Assembly (NCBI GenBank): GCA_037074705.1
Contig: CM073591.1
Coordinates: 77,606,532-77,670,531 of the forward strand
DNA from: Zhengitettix transpicula
Taxonomy: Eukaryota; Arthropoda; Insecta; Orthoptera; Tetrigidae
Direction of reading: 5' to 3'
Length of the DNA: 64,000 nucleotides
Positions 47,766 through 61,229 of this stretch are shown here, piece after piece. Positions within the stretch are counted from its first letter, which is position 1, and each line of letters opens with the position of its first letter. Under the pieces are notes generated by a model that was not told where the DNA came from, searched no databases, and saw only the letters and a program-made list of their open reading frames with translations. The position numbers and the translations under genes were made by a program.

Positions 47766-50700
47766 AGTGCCTTCAATTGAATTTTTTTACACAGTGCGGA
47801 AATAGGCTCTGTTCTTGAATAGCTACCGAGCCCTGTGGAGAAGGAGGATTTTTTATAACCAAGCCGGAGCTAATGATAATTTTTTTTCAGAACAATGTAT
47901 ATCTGCTGGCGCCCAATAATATTTTTTTAATGTATTTTTGTATTTTCATGTAATAAAGTGTTTTTTAATATTTAATAATAAAGGCTAATCATTACAACAT
48001 GTATAATATATATATATATATATATGTGTATAATATATATATATATATATAGAATGGAATTTTTCATTTCATTCTCAACAATGAATAACAGGAAAAATTA
48101 GTGTAAAATGTTAAGTTGTATAATTGTTATAATAATTATTACAATATGTTTCTTTGAAGGTTTTAATTATTTTAAGTATTATACTGTTTATGACTATATA
48201 ATTTACTAAAACTCAATAAAAAACAAAAATTCACTAAATCCATTTATATAATTTTACTTAATAAAATGAAAATAAAGATTTTACGAAATACACTTCAAAT
48301 TAAATATAAAAGCCGTATTGCTAAGTGTAAGGGTAACTCTTGCAAATTTGAATTATAGACCCGGGGTTTTATACAACGGACAGAAGGTATACGTTTACTT
48401 TATGAAATCCGTTGAAGTAATTGGCAAAATTTCAGGTTGATTCGTAGTAGTTTGGGCAGGCGGTGAGGAATGCTATTAGTACAAATAAGCGTTCATTCTG
48501 GTTTCATTACAATTACATTAAAATCAAAATTCAGTCTACAACTAACCTTAGGATGTACCAGTATTATTTATCTTCTGAGACTAAACAGCTTCTAAAAAAA
48601 CTTTTATATTGAATTCTGTAACATCATTCTCTTACTCTTACTACGTCTGTTGACCTCTATCGAAGGTTCATGATAATAATTTTCCAGGTCTATGACATCT
48701 TCCCAGTTTTAATATATTAATAAACACACACTTGTAGGTACACATATCTTTCAGTAATTATTTCGTTCGCAATCTCTTGTCTCCGGAATATAACAACATC
48801 TGTAAGCCTATCCTGTGGTGTGTATCATTTCAAACATCTGAGGTAAAATATTCTCCCTTAAATATGATATTTCATAAAATGTATTCACTATATGATTTCA
48901 CCGTAATTCGTTTATCCATATAATTTAATGATTTTCCAACTTATTTTACTATTTTAAAAGTCATAACAATTATCTCTGCAAAAAAATATTTGTTTCCAAG
49001 AAGTTTCTCTAAGGAGTACTGGAAATATAATATTTAATTTGATGGCACACTTATTTCCAATTGATAATATATCTTAACATTTTAACCAGTTAATGGTACC
49101 AATATCCATAGATGCTCTGCTATGGCGTCGACTATCTACAGCCGTATCTTATTTAAACAACTCTAAGCATTAGATAAATTATATATATAATTATTTATGT
49201 TTGTCGCTGGGAGATTAAATAAAATTTTAAAAGTTAGAAATGACATGAAAATTGAAAAATATAATATGAAAAACACATTTATAAAAAAAATACGCCAAAA
49301 AATCAGTAGGTATATCAATCTTAATTCAATTTGAACACAGTGATCAAGAAATATAACTCTTGTCGATTTTCGTATTTTCGCGTTCAAGGAAACGCTTCAA
49401 GCTTTGCGGCTGCGCAGCGACAAGCTTGAGCTCGCTTTGAAAAATTTTAGAAAAAAAAAATTGTACTCATTTTTCTTTTTTGCATCATATTATCTTAGTA
49501 ACTCTGGAAAAGAGAAAAGGTTGATACTAAAAAATCAAATTTGATTTCATGGAGTAACATGTCAATTACAAATAACTTTCATATTAATAAATAATTTTTC
49601 AACATGTGAAAGATTAAAAATGCAGGTATAAAGTTAAGGAAAGGCCCTATTAGAAGTTATGCTTAATGATTTAAATAATTTGACGTTATACTATCTAAAG
49701 AAATAATATGTATGTGTTTCACGTGATAAACATATCCCTTTAAACGATCTTCTCTTCATAATATTTATTTTAATACAGAACTATTAATACACGACTCTTC
49801 CCAAGTTAAGTATTTGTTTCTTTACTTGTTTCAGGTAAATACAATCATAAAAGGATCGTTACACAGTGAGATGAGAGTTTACACACAGCTAACCAGTAAG
49901 GTAAAAGTAGAGATAGTTATATCGTAATATTTTACTTCATCATTATACTATTCAAATGAATTAAATTTATTTAATTAAAGAAAATATTATATGCATGTCA
50001 GGTGTAATATAATCACAAATAGTAGTAGTTCATATAATTGCAGCATGTATTCTTTAAACTGTAACTCAGTATTTATATAAGATAAATAATTGAAATTCAA
50101 TTTTCTTGTTCGTCATGCCTTTAACTTGAGGATATATAACGTTGAAGTATATAAAAGAAAAGTCATTAAATGCATGTTAATAATTGTTTTTGGCAACAGT
50201 ATCACGGGAAGCTAAGGCAGAACTACGGACATAAAGTGGACAAATAATTTAAGACGGACTTGCCTAGCATCCTATAATCTGACAGAATCGAGTGGTTTTA
50301 AATTATACTTGACGTTAAACTTATATTTACAAACTATTATTTTTAGAGCATCAACTAGTGCAGTAGAGTTGATATTGTTGTAATAATTTTTTACGTATAC
50401 CTAAGGCGGTATTTTTTATATTTTTTTTATATTTTGTGCTGTAGAATATCATAAGCTTTCTTTACGTCTTTCGAATAGCACTCTGTCTGCTGGAGAAGCT
50501 CGTTGTTGATACACTTTCTCATCCTTGTTTGCAGAAAGCCTGAAATATCAGAGGTTACTACTGCTTAGTTGCTATCGTTTCCGCTAACAAATTTCTATGC
50601 GCATTAAATCTTAATTTCAAAATAATTTAATTCATCATGAATATGACGATACAAAAGTATTAAATCGTTCACATTTGAATAATTATTTAGATCTATATTT

Positions 50701-52248
50701 TAAAAACTACTACCACAAACGTATTTCCACGATGAAAGGAATATTTTTATTTTCAAGATATTTTCATTACATTATTTGTGAAAAAATATACGACGATCGC
50801 GTATATTTAAACCGAAAGTAATTAAACAATATACCTTATTAATATATATTCTTTGACTTCCTTGTGTGTTCATCCTGTACTGCAGACACGTGCTTGATTA
50901 ACGAAACGAAAACTTAGTAGTTTTAAAATAAATATTTTCTTTGAATACGTTTAAACTTTTACGATAATAAACAGTCATGGTGCAACGACTGATATAGTTT
51001 TTGTATTTTTATCAGAAGAATTTGTGTTTAAAATTCACTTCTATTAAAATAATATTCAGATAAATTTATGCAACAGCCAATTAGAAAAAGTTGAATATTT
51101 ACAGTAGAAAATAAATCCTTTGAAAACTCGGCCGTTCGACATATTTAAGTTACAACACCTTGTCATTGAAACTTCATTAAGAGTGATTATCTGTACGTAA
51201 TTCATTATTGCAAAGTGGAATAACTCCCTGCAGATGTATTACAGTTGTCGAAGTCCGAGATCTTTTATTGTTCAACAAAGACACCACTAAAATTAATATT
51301 TAGTGTAGAATTAGTTTTTTTCCTGTTTATTAATTTATATTGAATTATTATGATAATATTAAAATTAGCAGTCTTCTACATAGAGTGCAGAAATGAATAA
51401 CTGAAAACTTTTCACATTAAGAGTTCAGTTTCGACTTGACTGTAGGTCTTTATCAAACAAGAGAATAAGAAATATTCATCTTATTCTCATGTCTGATACA
51501 GACGCGTCGAAACTGTAACACTCAAGTTTCAAAAATATTTTAAGATATTATTGTCTGTCGTCTAGGTCAATTTTATTTTCTTAAAAAACATTTGTGCTAT
51601 TATGATTCAGTGTACTTTAATATGTTATAGTTATGCGAGTGTCTCCACAAGTCATTATGAATAAGATAATATAAGGCTATCCTTTTATTTTTTTTACAAT
51701 AGTATCCGTGTAAAAGCACGAATATACCCTCTTCACCCGGAAGAGATCTGATTGGGGTCAAGTGGATTTCCCGGTATTCACAAAGATTCATGGAAAGCCT
51801 TGGAAATCGGAATCAGATAGGCAATCTCTAAAGAGAAAATTATTGTTGGGCATTATCCTTAAGGGCCATTCACATGGTCTGACTATAAATACTATAAATG
51901 CTCAAAACGAGGTTTTGACCTTTCAATATTATTCATTACCTTACGGGAGAAATTTCTAATAGGGTACACTTTAGTATTAAATGTCGATTAACTGAGGATA
52001 AATATATTTAAACAAATATTTTAAAGTATATAGGTATGGAAACATAATATATATTTATTGGGTGAAATAAGTAATTATTTTATAAAATTTAATTTTTTGA
52101 TAATAGTTTTTAAGTAAATATTTTAATTAATTAAGACGGAAATAAAATAGAACAAAAGGAGCTGAGGCGCAATGCATTTTAAACTATTATGGATAAATAC
52201 AACCCTATATGTTTCAATCTCACAGTATAAAATTAATTGGTTTACATT
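47766..52248. other. No gene recognised
   Basis: AT-rich, with (TA)n at 48005-48051. Open frames at 51600-51960 on both strands are not convincing. Confidence 0.45.
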
Positions 52249-52367
52249 AAATACATTAATAGACATAGACGAAGTGAACGCTGAAGGGGCCGCAGGTTTC
52301 TTTTCAGGCTTTTTATCGCCTTTACTTTTTTCGGTAGGCTTTGGTTTCTGAGCTATAGCCGAACACA
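52249..52367 (-). CDS. Candidate exon of a secreted Lys/Pro-rich peptide
   Basis: Minus strand, after an AG at 52368-52369: C-S-A-I-A-Q-K-P-K-P-T-E-K-S-K-G-D-K-K-P, then E-K-K-P-A-A-P-S-A. A-I-A followed by Q is a plausible signal-peptidase site, so the missing upstream exon would carry the hydrophobic signal core. Composition (Lys and Pro) resembles low-complexity secreted peptides. The upstream polyisoleucine in the same frame is only the (TTA)n repeat. No clear donor is seen, so the 3' limit is a guess. Not recognised. Confidence 0.28.
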
Positions 52368-52414
52368 CTAAGATCTGAATTAATCTCACTATCAAATGCC
52401 TTATCAGACGCACC

Positions 52415-52416
<2 letters not shown>

Positions 52417-52445
<29 letters not shown>
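52417..52445. repeat. (TTA)n microsatellite
   Basis: About ten TTA repeats. Confidence 0.92.
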
Positions 52446-52446
<1 letters not shown>

Positions 52447-52907
52447 ATACATTAAGTACTAAACAAAAGCTTTCGATAAGCCAGAAGTCAGATTCATCTT
52501 TTGTTGAAAATAGATATTTTTAAATCTGTTAATGTCCTTGTTTTCAATTGTTTTAGCCTTATTATAGTACAACATATACTACAGCATAATTCAGTGTTTG
52601 TTTTTTAATCACTATTATTAATTAGGACATACGAATTTTAAGTTTATATTAATTGATGATATACTTATGTAGTCGTAATTTGTATACTTTAATCTCATAT
52701 AACAATTATTATTCTATTAGAACATGCCACTAATTTAAATTGTGTTTCAAAATTAGTACACATAAAATCTTTGTAAAATTTTGACCAATTATTTAATTTG
52801 GTTTACTCTGAATTACTGAAAATTAAATGATTATGTATATAATCTTTTTAAAATAATAATCTTAATTAATATCAATTTGAAATTTATTGTCAAAATTCTT
52901 GCGCAAG

Positions 52908-53016
52908 ATTTAACAAAACAAGTCAAGAATTGGAAAAGTACGAAAACAATAAAAAGAACGCCCTGTGTGGAAAAGGCATCTACGAAACAGTGGATGCTCC
53001 AAAGTTACAAGATGAG
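52908..53016 (+). CDS. Candidate internal exon, unknown gene
   Basis: 109 bp open between an AG (ATTCTTGCGCAAG) and a GTAATA donor. The frame reads F-N-K-T-S-Q-E-L-E-K-Y-E-N-N-K-K-N-A-L-C, then G-K-G-I-Y-E-T-V-D-A-P-K-L-Q-D-E. Codon choice (AAG, GCC, CTG, ATC, GTG) differs from the AT-saturated flanks. Both splice sites are mediocre. Not recognised. Confidence 0.35.
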
Positions 53017-54500
53017 GTAATACAATTTAGAAAATAATAGACTGTGGTTCAAAAATTTAAAAAATATTTTTACCCAAAGACATTATAATACCACGATAAA
53101 TGTTATTTTGAAATAATATTGAATAGTAAAAATTATGGAACATTTGTAACTTATCAGTCGATAATGATCCCATGTTAATGCAACTATAAATATAAAAATT
53201 ATAGAAATTTTTTCGGAGAAACTACAGGAACAGTTTGGAAATGTTAATAAAGTCTTTGAATGGCTCCAGTCAGTTTGCTTAGTTATAAGACTGTTCTATC
53301 TTCTATAGAACACATTTTCACTGGTATCAGGCGAATAATACGATACTTAATTAGTATTAACGATTTTATCTCATTGTATACATCAATTACTTCCAGAGGA
53401 ATTTGATTTACTGGATTATAATTTATGAAAAATGAAATGTGCGTAACGGTATATATTTGTATATATCTCTATAACCAGATGTTTTAACTGGAGAGACAAA
53501 CGACCTGCAGTGCTGTATCTAGGCCACGCCACGCCGCGCAGAACTCCATTCCGGAACGCATCGAAAATTTGCCGCAGGAAATGAACCACAGTGCCGCCAT
53601 GAAATTATACGCACAATGTTATAACGATAATTTTTATAAACAGAGAAATCGACACAAAATAAACCTGATATGCAGTACTGTTAAGTAGGTGATTGCATAA
53701 TACTGAACTTGAACTGTCCACTGGCCAAACCATTTCTAAACATTGTAAAAGATATACAATTTCCGTGATTTAGCTACCTAGAAATACACCTTACACAATA
53801 GAATTTTCTCTTAATTTTTTTCTGCGTTTATAAGCAGATTATCGACAAAGACTACTACCAAGTATTTGAGTTTCTTTTCGAGGAGGCACTGCCTTCCCTT
53901 GGATGCTATGATAAAAACGAATTTACTAGTAAAGGCTCTTAAATAGACTTAAATGGTCAATTGTGATATTTTATTCGGTGAAATAACTGCATAAGAAGCC
54001 ATGAATCCTCAGTATTGGCCCCGGGCAGAACAACGAAAGATGGGATTAAAGTAGAAATATTTATAGACGAAAGTTGTTTAGTGCGCATAATTTATTCATA
54101 AATGTCTTTTCTGAAAAAATATCTGATGCGCCTGAGAGTACATTTTGAGTTATCTGCAATAAATATATTGATAAAGGCCGAGTATATTTAACTTGAGTTT
54201 GTTAACGTCTGGCAGTGGAAAATAGTGTACCGGATTTGGCGTAGCAGCCTTATAACTCTGATGACAATATCAAATATTGAAAGATAAATGTAGTTTAAAC
54301 CCCAAAAAATGTATTATAGATTGAAACACGGGTGTTACATTGTACTGAATTTATGAAAAATGTAATATATTAAAATTGTTAAAAATTTTAAATGTTTAGT
54401 TCTTTTATAATTTTGGTAATTCTTTTAAAATTCAAATTTTTGTATGTAATATAAACAGTTAGTTCGCGTAAAAAAATTTATATCACTATTAGTAGAACTA
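53017..54500. other. No gene recognised
   Basis: A GC-richer patch near 53500-53620 has no long frame. Otherwise AT-rich. Confidence 0.45.
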
Positions 54501-54511
54501 TTACCACATTT
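54501..54511. repeat. Target-site duplication, left of the palindromic dimer
   Basis: TTACCACATTT, repeated exactly at 55542-55552. Confidence 0.8.
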
Positions 54512-55078
54512 GACAACAAAGGTGTCTGCGAGGGTTATTCTCTCGCAGGCAGTATCTGCGAGGGATGTTCTCTCGCAGGCAGAACCTTGTAGGAGAGATA
54601 CGAAGGCGCTACCTTTGGGGATGCCTTTTCCTCTCCGTTTTTGAACTAAGGTTCCCACAAGCCGAGGCACCTCTGCCTGTTCTGAGAGGTGTATGTTCCG
54701 GGGTCACAAACCTTGGGCATACGGTAAGAGTTGTCCGCTATTCCCATTGGAATAATTGGCCAGCTGCCTCCTAAACTCGTCTAGGCACGGAGAAGAGAAT
54801 GCTGCGTCCCCACAGAAAACTCCTCTCCCGCTATCGGAAGGCCGTGGGACAAGTACCCAATGGCCGACCTACCTGATGTCTGTTTTTTTAGGGTTTTCCC
54901 TGCATTTCTTTAGGCGAATGCCGGGTAGGATCCTTAAAATATAGTCTGGGGGCCCTAGTTAACCCTTGGCTACCTTCCTCTACCCTTCCGCATCCCCCCT
55001 TTCAAATCCTATGCTATTAAAGGGGAGTTGCCCAAATTGGATTACCCTCATGTAGCCTGTTGCCCTAAAAAAAATTTT
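54512..55078 (+). mobile_element. Hairpin-headed retroposon S10, left half of the dimer
   Basis: A full-length copy with two 5' hairpins (54526-54548 and 54556-54578), complete body, and the tail CCTGTTGCCCTAAAAAAAA. It is joined directly at its tail to S11. Sequence is close to S3. Confidence 0.88.
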
Positions 55079-55541
55079 TTTTTTTTTTTTTAGGGCAACA
55101 GGCTACATGAGGGTGATCCACATTGGGCAACTCCCCTTTAATAGCATAGGAAGGGATTTGAAAGGGGGGATGCGGAAGGGTAGAGGAAGGTAGCCAAGGG
55201 TTAACTATGGCCCCCGGGCTATATTTTAAGGATCCTACCCGGCATTCGCCTAAAGAAATGCAGGGAAAACCTTAGAAAAACCTGCATCGGGTAGGTCGGG
55301 CATTTGGTACTTGTCCCACGCCCTTCCGATGACGGGAGAGGGGTTTGCTGTGGGGACGCAGCTTACCCCTCGCCATGCCTTGGCCAGTTTAGGAGGCAGC
55401 TGGCCGACTATTCCAATAGGAATAGCGGACAACTCTTGCCGTATGCCCAAGGTCTGCGACCCCGGAACATACACCTCTCAAAACAGACCGAGGTGCCTCG
55501 GCATGTGGGAACCTTAGTTCAAAAAAACCAGAGAAAAAATC
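55079..55541 (-). mobile_element. Hairpin-family retroposon S11, right half of the dimer
   Basis: Begins with poly(T) and TTAGGGCAACAGGCTACATG, runs through the body in reverse, and ends near GGGAACCTTAGTTC followed by an A-rich stretch (55521-55540). It lacks the family's 5' hairpins. Together with S10 it makes an inverted repeat of about 450 bp per arm. Confidence 0.85.
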
Positions 55542-55552
55542 TTACCACATTT
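55542..55552. repeat. Target-site duplication, right of the palindromic dimer
   Basis: TTACCACATTT, matching 54501-54511. Confidence 0.8.
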
Positions 55553-58297
55553 ATCCACTTCTTTACAACATTACACGAAGAGAATGTCGTTTTATTTGCA
55601 TATTCTCTATCCTAAAAAATTAATGTTAAGAAACATGGAAATTTGGGATAGTAAATTCGTCTGTTATACTTACATTTGCATTGAATCAACTTAAATAACA
55701 CTCTTAAAACTACACAAACACGTGTTATATCTGCAAAAAAAAATTTGATGCTGACAATGACATTTATAATAACAGTATTGAAACTAGATTAACTCTGTTT
55801 AAATTAATTTTTTATATGTTTTTAATGTATCAATTATAATTTCATTGGCTTGTTATATTTATCGTTATTTTTGAACAAGGATAAAATAAATTTTTAACGG
55901 CCTCTAAATGAAAATTAATTGCCAATTTTGATAGCTTTTGTCGTTCATTGTCATTGTCGAACGGTAAAATGATTTTATATATGTACCAATGAATTAATAA
56001 AGTATTTGATTACAAAATTAAAGTATTTATAATGGAACAATTTTAGCTTACTGGAGTTTAATATGTAAAGTTTGTTTGTTTGTCTATAGTTTAGTACGAC
56101 TGGATATATAAATAAATTATTTTTATTCAAAAACGGAGTCACTAAAATTATTATTTTAAAATCATTCTATTCATGACGTGAGACCGTCAAGTGGTCTTTA
56201 ATGTTGTTAAATAGTTTCGTACGCTGATATAAACATCAAATTTACAATTGGTTTACGATTATATCTGTGAAACATATTTATTTATATTTTTTAATTATAT
56301 ATTTTTATTTATTTTGATTTTTATTACAATGATAGAAGATTTCTATCTTTTTTATTTATTCTTTTAACACAATTACATTCTTTTAATTTTAATCAAAACG
56401 AAGTTAAATATCGCAAAACAACAATCTTATTTGCTCGTTATATTTTTACTATAATTAAATATGGTTAGTAATTTTATATATATCTCATATACTAATATTT
56501 TTTTAAATATATGTACAATTTATGTAAATTACGTATGACATCACCACAACTGGAGATGTATTTACGATAATATAAAATATACGCAATTATTTCTATTTAA
56601 ATTAATTTGAATTGCTTCCACTAAACTCGGCTTACATATAAGGCGACATTTGTCAAGTATTTTAATATTATCAAAATTAAATTAATGGTTCATTTATTAT
56701 GCAGACAACGAAAGATCTGTTACTTTCTGCTTTTCGCTTCAGGCTCAGCCTACACTATTAGACTAACTTTTTAACTTATATCCTGTATAATTTTTATTGT
56801 ATTATCTGAATTTAATTTTATAACAATTTTCTTATTCTTTTAAACAAATATCCTCAAACTTACACAGCAGATTATTCATCTTTAAACGAAATTTTGAATA
56901 ATTTTAAAATAAATTTGATGAAAACATTTAAAATTTTTGAAATAAAGCCATGAATGTATGCAAGGCTTCTAATGTTTATTGTAACTGATATTTTATTTAT
57001 ATTTGGCACACAAACTACTTGTCTTAGGATTACGGTAATTTTTTATAAAAAATAGTGTTCATTGGTCAAATTTGCTGTCAAGATTTAATTGGTTGTATTA
57101 ACATTGAATTTTTGTAAAGAAATATTTACGTTATTATTTTATGATATATAATATTTATTTATATTTTATGCCCAACATTTTCAATTATTTGTAATTTATA
57201 AAACATATCATGTATTTTTTAAATATATCATCAGTAATTGAACTTTAAAAATAGTTTATTTCGAACATTCGGGAGATTTTGAATAAAAAATTAACGTAGA
57301 ATTATTTGTCTTTGGTTTAGTATGGCAATAAGTTAATAGTTAATATGTAACACCTGTAAAAGTCGTATCAAAAATATTATAATATCAATACTTTTAATTT
57401 ATATTCAAAATAAATTAGAAAATTATTTAATTTCTTCTCCTGAGTAACAAGTATGAATATAAACGGATAAAATCGAAGACCTTATGAACACTACAAATTT
57501 ATAATGCTTTAGTTTATAATACACACAGTATTTTTATAAGATAATGCTGAAGAAATAGATGTAAACAGAGGTGTCAGATATTGTTTTTCCAAATACTGAT
57601 TAAGATCTTATGAGAAAGACTTACCATTAATGATAATTCCTTTAGTAACAGAGGTAGCTAATATGGAGATAAATAGGGATTATAAACCAGTTGCCAGAAT
57701 TTAAGATGGATATTATATATGATAAAAAGGATATAATATTGATAATTAGTAGGAAATGATACCATTTTAAATAATAATTCCAAAATTATTAAATTAATAT
57801 ATTCATTATTTTCTTTTGCGAATAATATAAAAGATGTTAGTAATTAATATTATATTATGAGGATGACAATTTATTAGTTCGAGCTAAATGTTGTCCCTTA
57901 TAACGTCCTGCTGCGGGCCACTAAAAATCCAACTGGAAAATTTACCACATTTACCCACGCTCACAAAACCATCCATACCGCATCATGCGGGCGCCAACAC
58001 AACTGGAAGCCATATTTATAACGATGCGAAAACAATCAGGAATTAATCATTTCACGTTGTTTTGCTGCTAAAAATTGTTATATGAACTTGCTATTGCCAA
58101 GGCTTCTACGATAATACGTAAATGGTGCTTATTTCTAGTGTACATAAAATACCCAACCACATTTGATAAATAATTCAATATTAGAGATTTGTTAATAAAA
58201 TCACTTAAAACCAGCCAATAACTTGAAATAAACTTCTATCAATAGTAAATTTCATGTATTTTAACAACTTTTCTGCTAAACACTGTTTTCAGTGGTT
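55553..58297. other. No gene recognised
   Basis: Very AT-rich; nothing supportable. Confidence 0.5.
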
Positions 58298-59160
58298 CCA
58301 AATCTAAAAAATTGTTTTCAAACCTGTAAAACAAGTGAATGGGTGGAGAGAAATGACATACAGATAAATGAAGAAAAGACGGAGTTGGTAGTGTTCAGAA
58401 AAGGAGGAAGACGCACTGAAACACAGAACGTCAAATGCAATGGTAAACTACACAAGAGGGCTAACAAGTTTAAATATCTAGGCATCACAATCCAAACAAC
58501 GGGAAGGAGTTTCAGACTGTATATAAGATCTAGAGCAGTGGCGGTCACTAGAGCTATGAATGAAATCAGAAACATTACACAATTATCGATCAGCACAGCG
58601 ATGGACCTTTTTAGGTCTGACGTATGGCCTAGAATTAGTAGGAGAATACTTCACGTACAGACAACTGGAAGAACTGGAGCAAATAAAGGCTAGATACCTG
58701 AAAAGGAATTTAGGAGTTCCACAAAATTCAAGATCGAGGCTAGTGTACGAGCTTACCAGGGAAACCTTCCTAATAGAGGATTTAAGATATGATCTGATAC
58801 TACCAGCAGGTTCCAGCTTCAGACAGCTTTTACAGGATCTGTATGAGAGGAAACGGAACATACCGGAGGACTTTTATGCAACATCTGCTATGCAGAACAG
58901 GACATGGATGGAAGTCAACAATTAACTACGTCACACGAAGACGAGACTGGCGATCCATGGCTTTCACCATAAAGTGTTCTTAAACAAAGTATTTCATGAA
59001 CCAAAAGACGAGTGTGTGTGAGTTGTGTTTAGAAGTCTGTGAGAGATATCATATTGTAAAATGTATGAATAGACGTAAATCTATCGTAGCTTACAGCAAG
59101 GAAAGGTTGTAATGTAATGCACAGCATGTGTGCGCTTCCAATATATTTATTTATTTATAG
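58298..59160 (+). pseudogene. 5'-truncated LINE (reverse transcriptase thumb to zinc knuckle)
   Basis: The first frame (58298 to about 58614) reads W-V-E-R-N-D-I-Q-I-N-E-E-K-T-E-L-V-V-F-R and K-Y-L-G-I-T-I, the end of the reverse transcriptase palm and the thumb of a non-LTR retrotransposon. A frameshift near 58610-58640 leads to the next frame: T-Y-G-L-E-L-V-G-E-Y-F, then L-E-E-L-E-Q-I-K-A-R-Y-L-K-R-N, to a stop at 58923-58925. Beyond the stop, in frame or after one more shift near 59010, come the residues up to C-E-L-C-L-E-V-C-E-R-Y-H-I-V-K-C, the CCHC knuckle; the frame ends near 59112. A (TTTA)-type tail at 59143-59160 may mark the 3' end. Endonuclease and most of the reverse transcriptase are missing. 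Not functional. Confidence 0.82.
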
Positions 59161-59482
59161 TGACAAAATAATTTCAATATTTACAGATGCATGCAGTGCT
59201 ATGAACATAGTTAAAATATGTGCGAATTACTGATATTAACATGAATATTGTTTGGCCTTTGGTCAATCAAAAAAACCGCTTGTCACTCGAAACCTTTATA
59301 CGCTCTTGAATTTCCCGTGCGATTCTTCAGATGTAGCCAGAAATAAAACTAAATACAGATTCATAATTTTAACTCATTTGAGAAAGTCAATAATTTTCCC
59401 TTTAATTTTGGCAACTTAAAAATATAATTGAGGAAGTCTTGCTGCAAAAAATAATATATTAATTATGATAATTAATAGAAAA
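59161..59482. other. No gene recognised
   Basis: AT-rich spacer between the LINE and MITE M4. Confidence 0.5.
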
Positions 59483-59742
59483 AAATAGATAAATGACAGA
59501 CAAACTAAAGTGATAATATAAATACTACACAACGTTTCTGCAATCAATGTCGCTTTCGTCAGGTGATTAAAAAGGCAAGAGCCGTGAGCACGACACACCA
59601 CTCACCTGGTTTGTGTGGTTGTGTCGTTCTCGAGGCTCTTGCGTTTTTAATCACCTAACGAAAGCAACAAGGATTGCAGAAACGTTGTGTGGTATTTTTT
59701 TATCACCTAATTTTGTTCGTTGTTTGGCTATTTATTTGTCTA
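59483..59742. mobile_element. Palindromic MITE M4, full length
   Basis: About 260 bp folding into one long hairpin. The left arm contains AGTGATAATATAAATACTAC, ACAACGTTTCTGCAATC, CGTCAGGTGATTAAAA and GGCAAGAGCCGTGAGCACGA. The right arm contains their inverted counterparts in reverse order (GTCGTTCTCGAGGCTCTTGC, TTTTTAATCACCTAACG, GGATTGCAGAAACGTTGTGT). The centre is near 59605. Family members lie at 10539, 32738 and 42535. No coding capacity; superfamily unknown because no clear target duplication was found. Confidence 0.85.
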
Positions 59743-60136
59743 ATTAGTAAAAATATCTCATTTTACTCTTACCAATTTATGCATACATCCAATACGACAT
59801 ATTAACAATAAATCCTAAGGATCTATGAAAAGGCCATATCTAACTTTCTTAAAACATGATTATGCAATTATAATTATATACAATATAATGAAAATATAGT
59901 CTAATCTCATCCCTATGAACATGCTAACATTTATGGTACAGGAAGGATAGATATGGAAAAAGTATTCAAGATATTAAGAGATCGCAGCCTATGTGAAAGC
60001 GACAAACAGAATTTAACTGCACATTGACTTTCAAAACGTGTTTTCGAGGAACTGATACATCTAATTTGTAGCCGTAAAAAATAGACTTCTAAAATTTGCG
60101 CGAAACAATGCAGCGTGTAACACGTGGACGCATTTA
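59743..60136. other. No gene recognised
   Basis: AT-rich; nothing supportable. Confidence 0.5.
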
Positions 60137-61197
60137 TCTATGTAATAAAAAAAGGGATGTATGTCTGTATTTACGTTAATTTCTATACAAATTTTTATGC
60201 GTGGACAGAACGCAACAAAAATTGGTATGTATATTCTGCCAAAATCGAGAATCGGTACTGTGGGGGTGAGAAACCCCTAGCATATTGGTGGAAAGAATTC
60301 TAGTTGATATAATTTACGAGTAAATGCGAATATTTGCGAACGAGTTAAATACTACTGCGCGCGCAGCTATCGTGACGTCACGGCACACACAAGTTAATAC
60401 GCCCCGACACTGCACATCACAGAAAATAGTTCCGATTTTCATAATGAAATGAAACAGAAATATTTTGATTGAATAAAAGTATGATTTTATTCAGAAATAC
60501 TCCGTCGAGTGGTAATAAAGAACAATACGAAATACTTTATCATCCTTGCGCAAAATTAATTGGAAAAAAATTATCGTCGCCATCTTTAATAACGCCAATA
60601 TGGAGTCCATTTGTTTACATTTTGCGTTTCAAATGAATGTCGACGGAGATTTATAAAATTTATTCTCTACTGCTGGTCATATTGTATCCTGTATAATATT
60701 TAAGGAGGTAATAAGAGTTGTATAAAATACGGCTGATGAGTTATATGTATATAAAGTCTTGTAAATGACTTACAGAACCCCCCAATAAGATTTTGGTATT
60801 GTCGTTATTCAATTAATGCACTGTCAGTCAAAGGTATGTAATAGGAACATCTAGATTGAAGTAAGAGTACAATTAATTGTAATTTATGTAATGTATTTCA
60901 ATAAAGTTGTATAAATGTAAACAAATTAGTGCGTGTAATATGTGTCATTAAACAAAGTTGGCTTTTCATATCATTAGTGAGTAATAATACATCATGAATT
61001 TATATTTCATATTAGGGAAGGATGTCGTAAGTGTCTGAGCTATTCATCATAAAAACTGACCAATTTCTTCAGTCGATATTTGTGAAAAAAATTGTGTGTA
61101 TATCATTTCGCATATTTAAATGTAAATGTGTAAATATTAAGGGAACATTTTTCAATTTCTAAGCTACTTTCAGAATTTATTTCCAGTAAAAAACATC

Positions 61198-61229
<32 letters not shown>

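Noticed and set aside
52123..52452. 109-codon minus-strand frame as a whole gene
   Set aside because: The N-terminal polyisoleucine is the (TTA)n repeat. Only the inner part was kept, as a weak exon candidate.
54512..55541. Palindrome as a simple assembly artefact
   Set aside because: The two arms are not identical (hairpins present only on the left, small differences in the body) and a target duplication encloses them, so a snap-back artefact is unlikely, though long reads should confirm.
58318..58861. Antisense open frames over the LINE fragment at 58298
   Set aside because: The plus strand gives clear reverse-transcriptase and zinc-knuckle motifs; the minus-strand frames are shadows.
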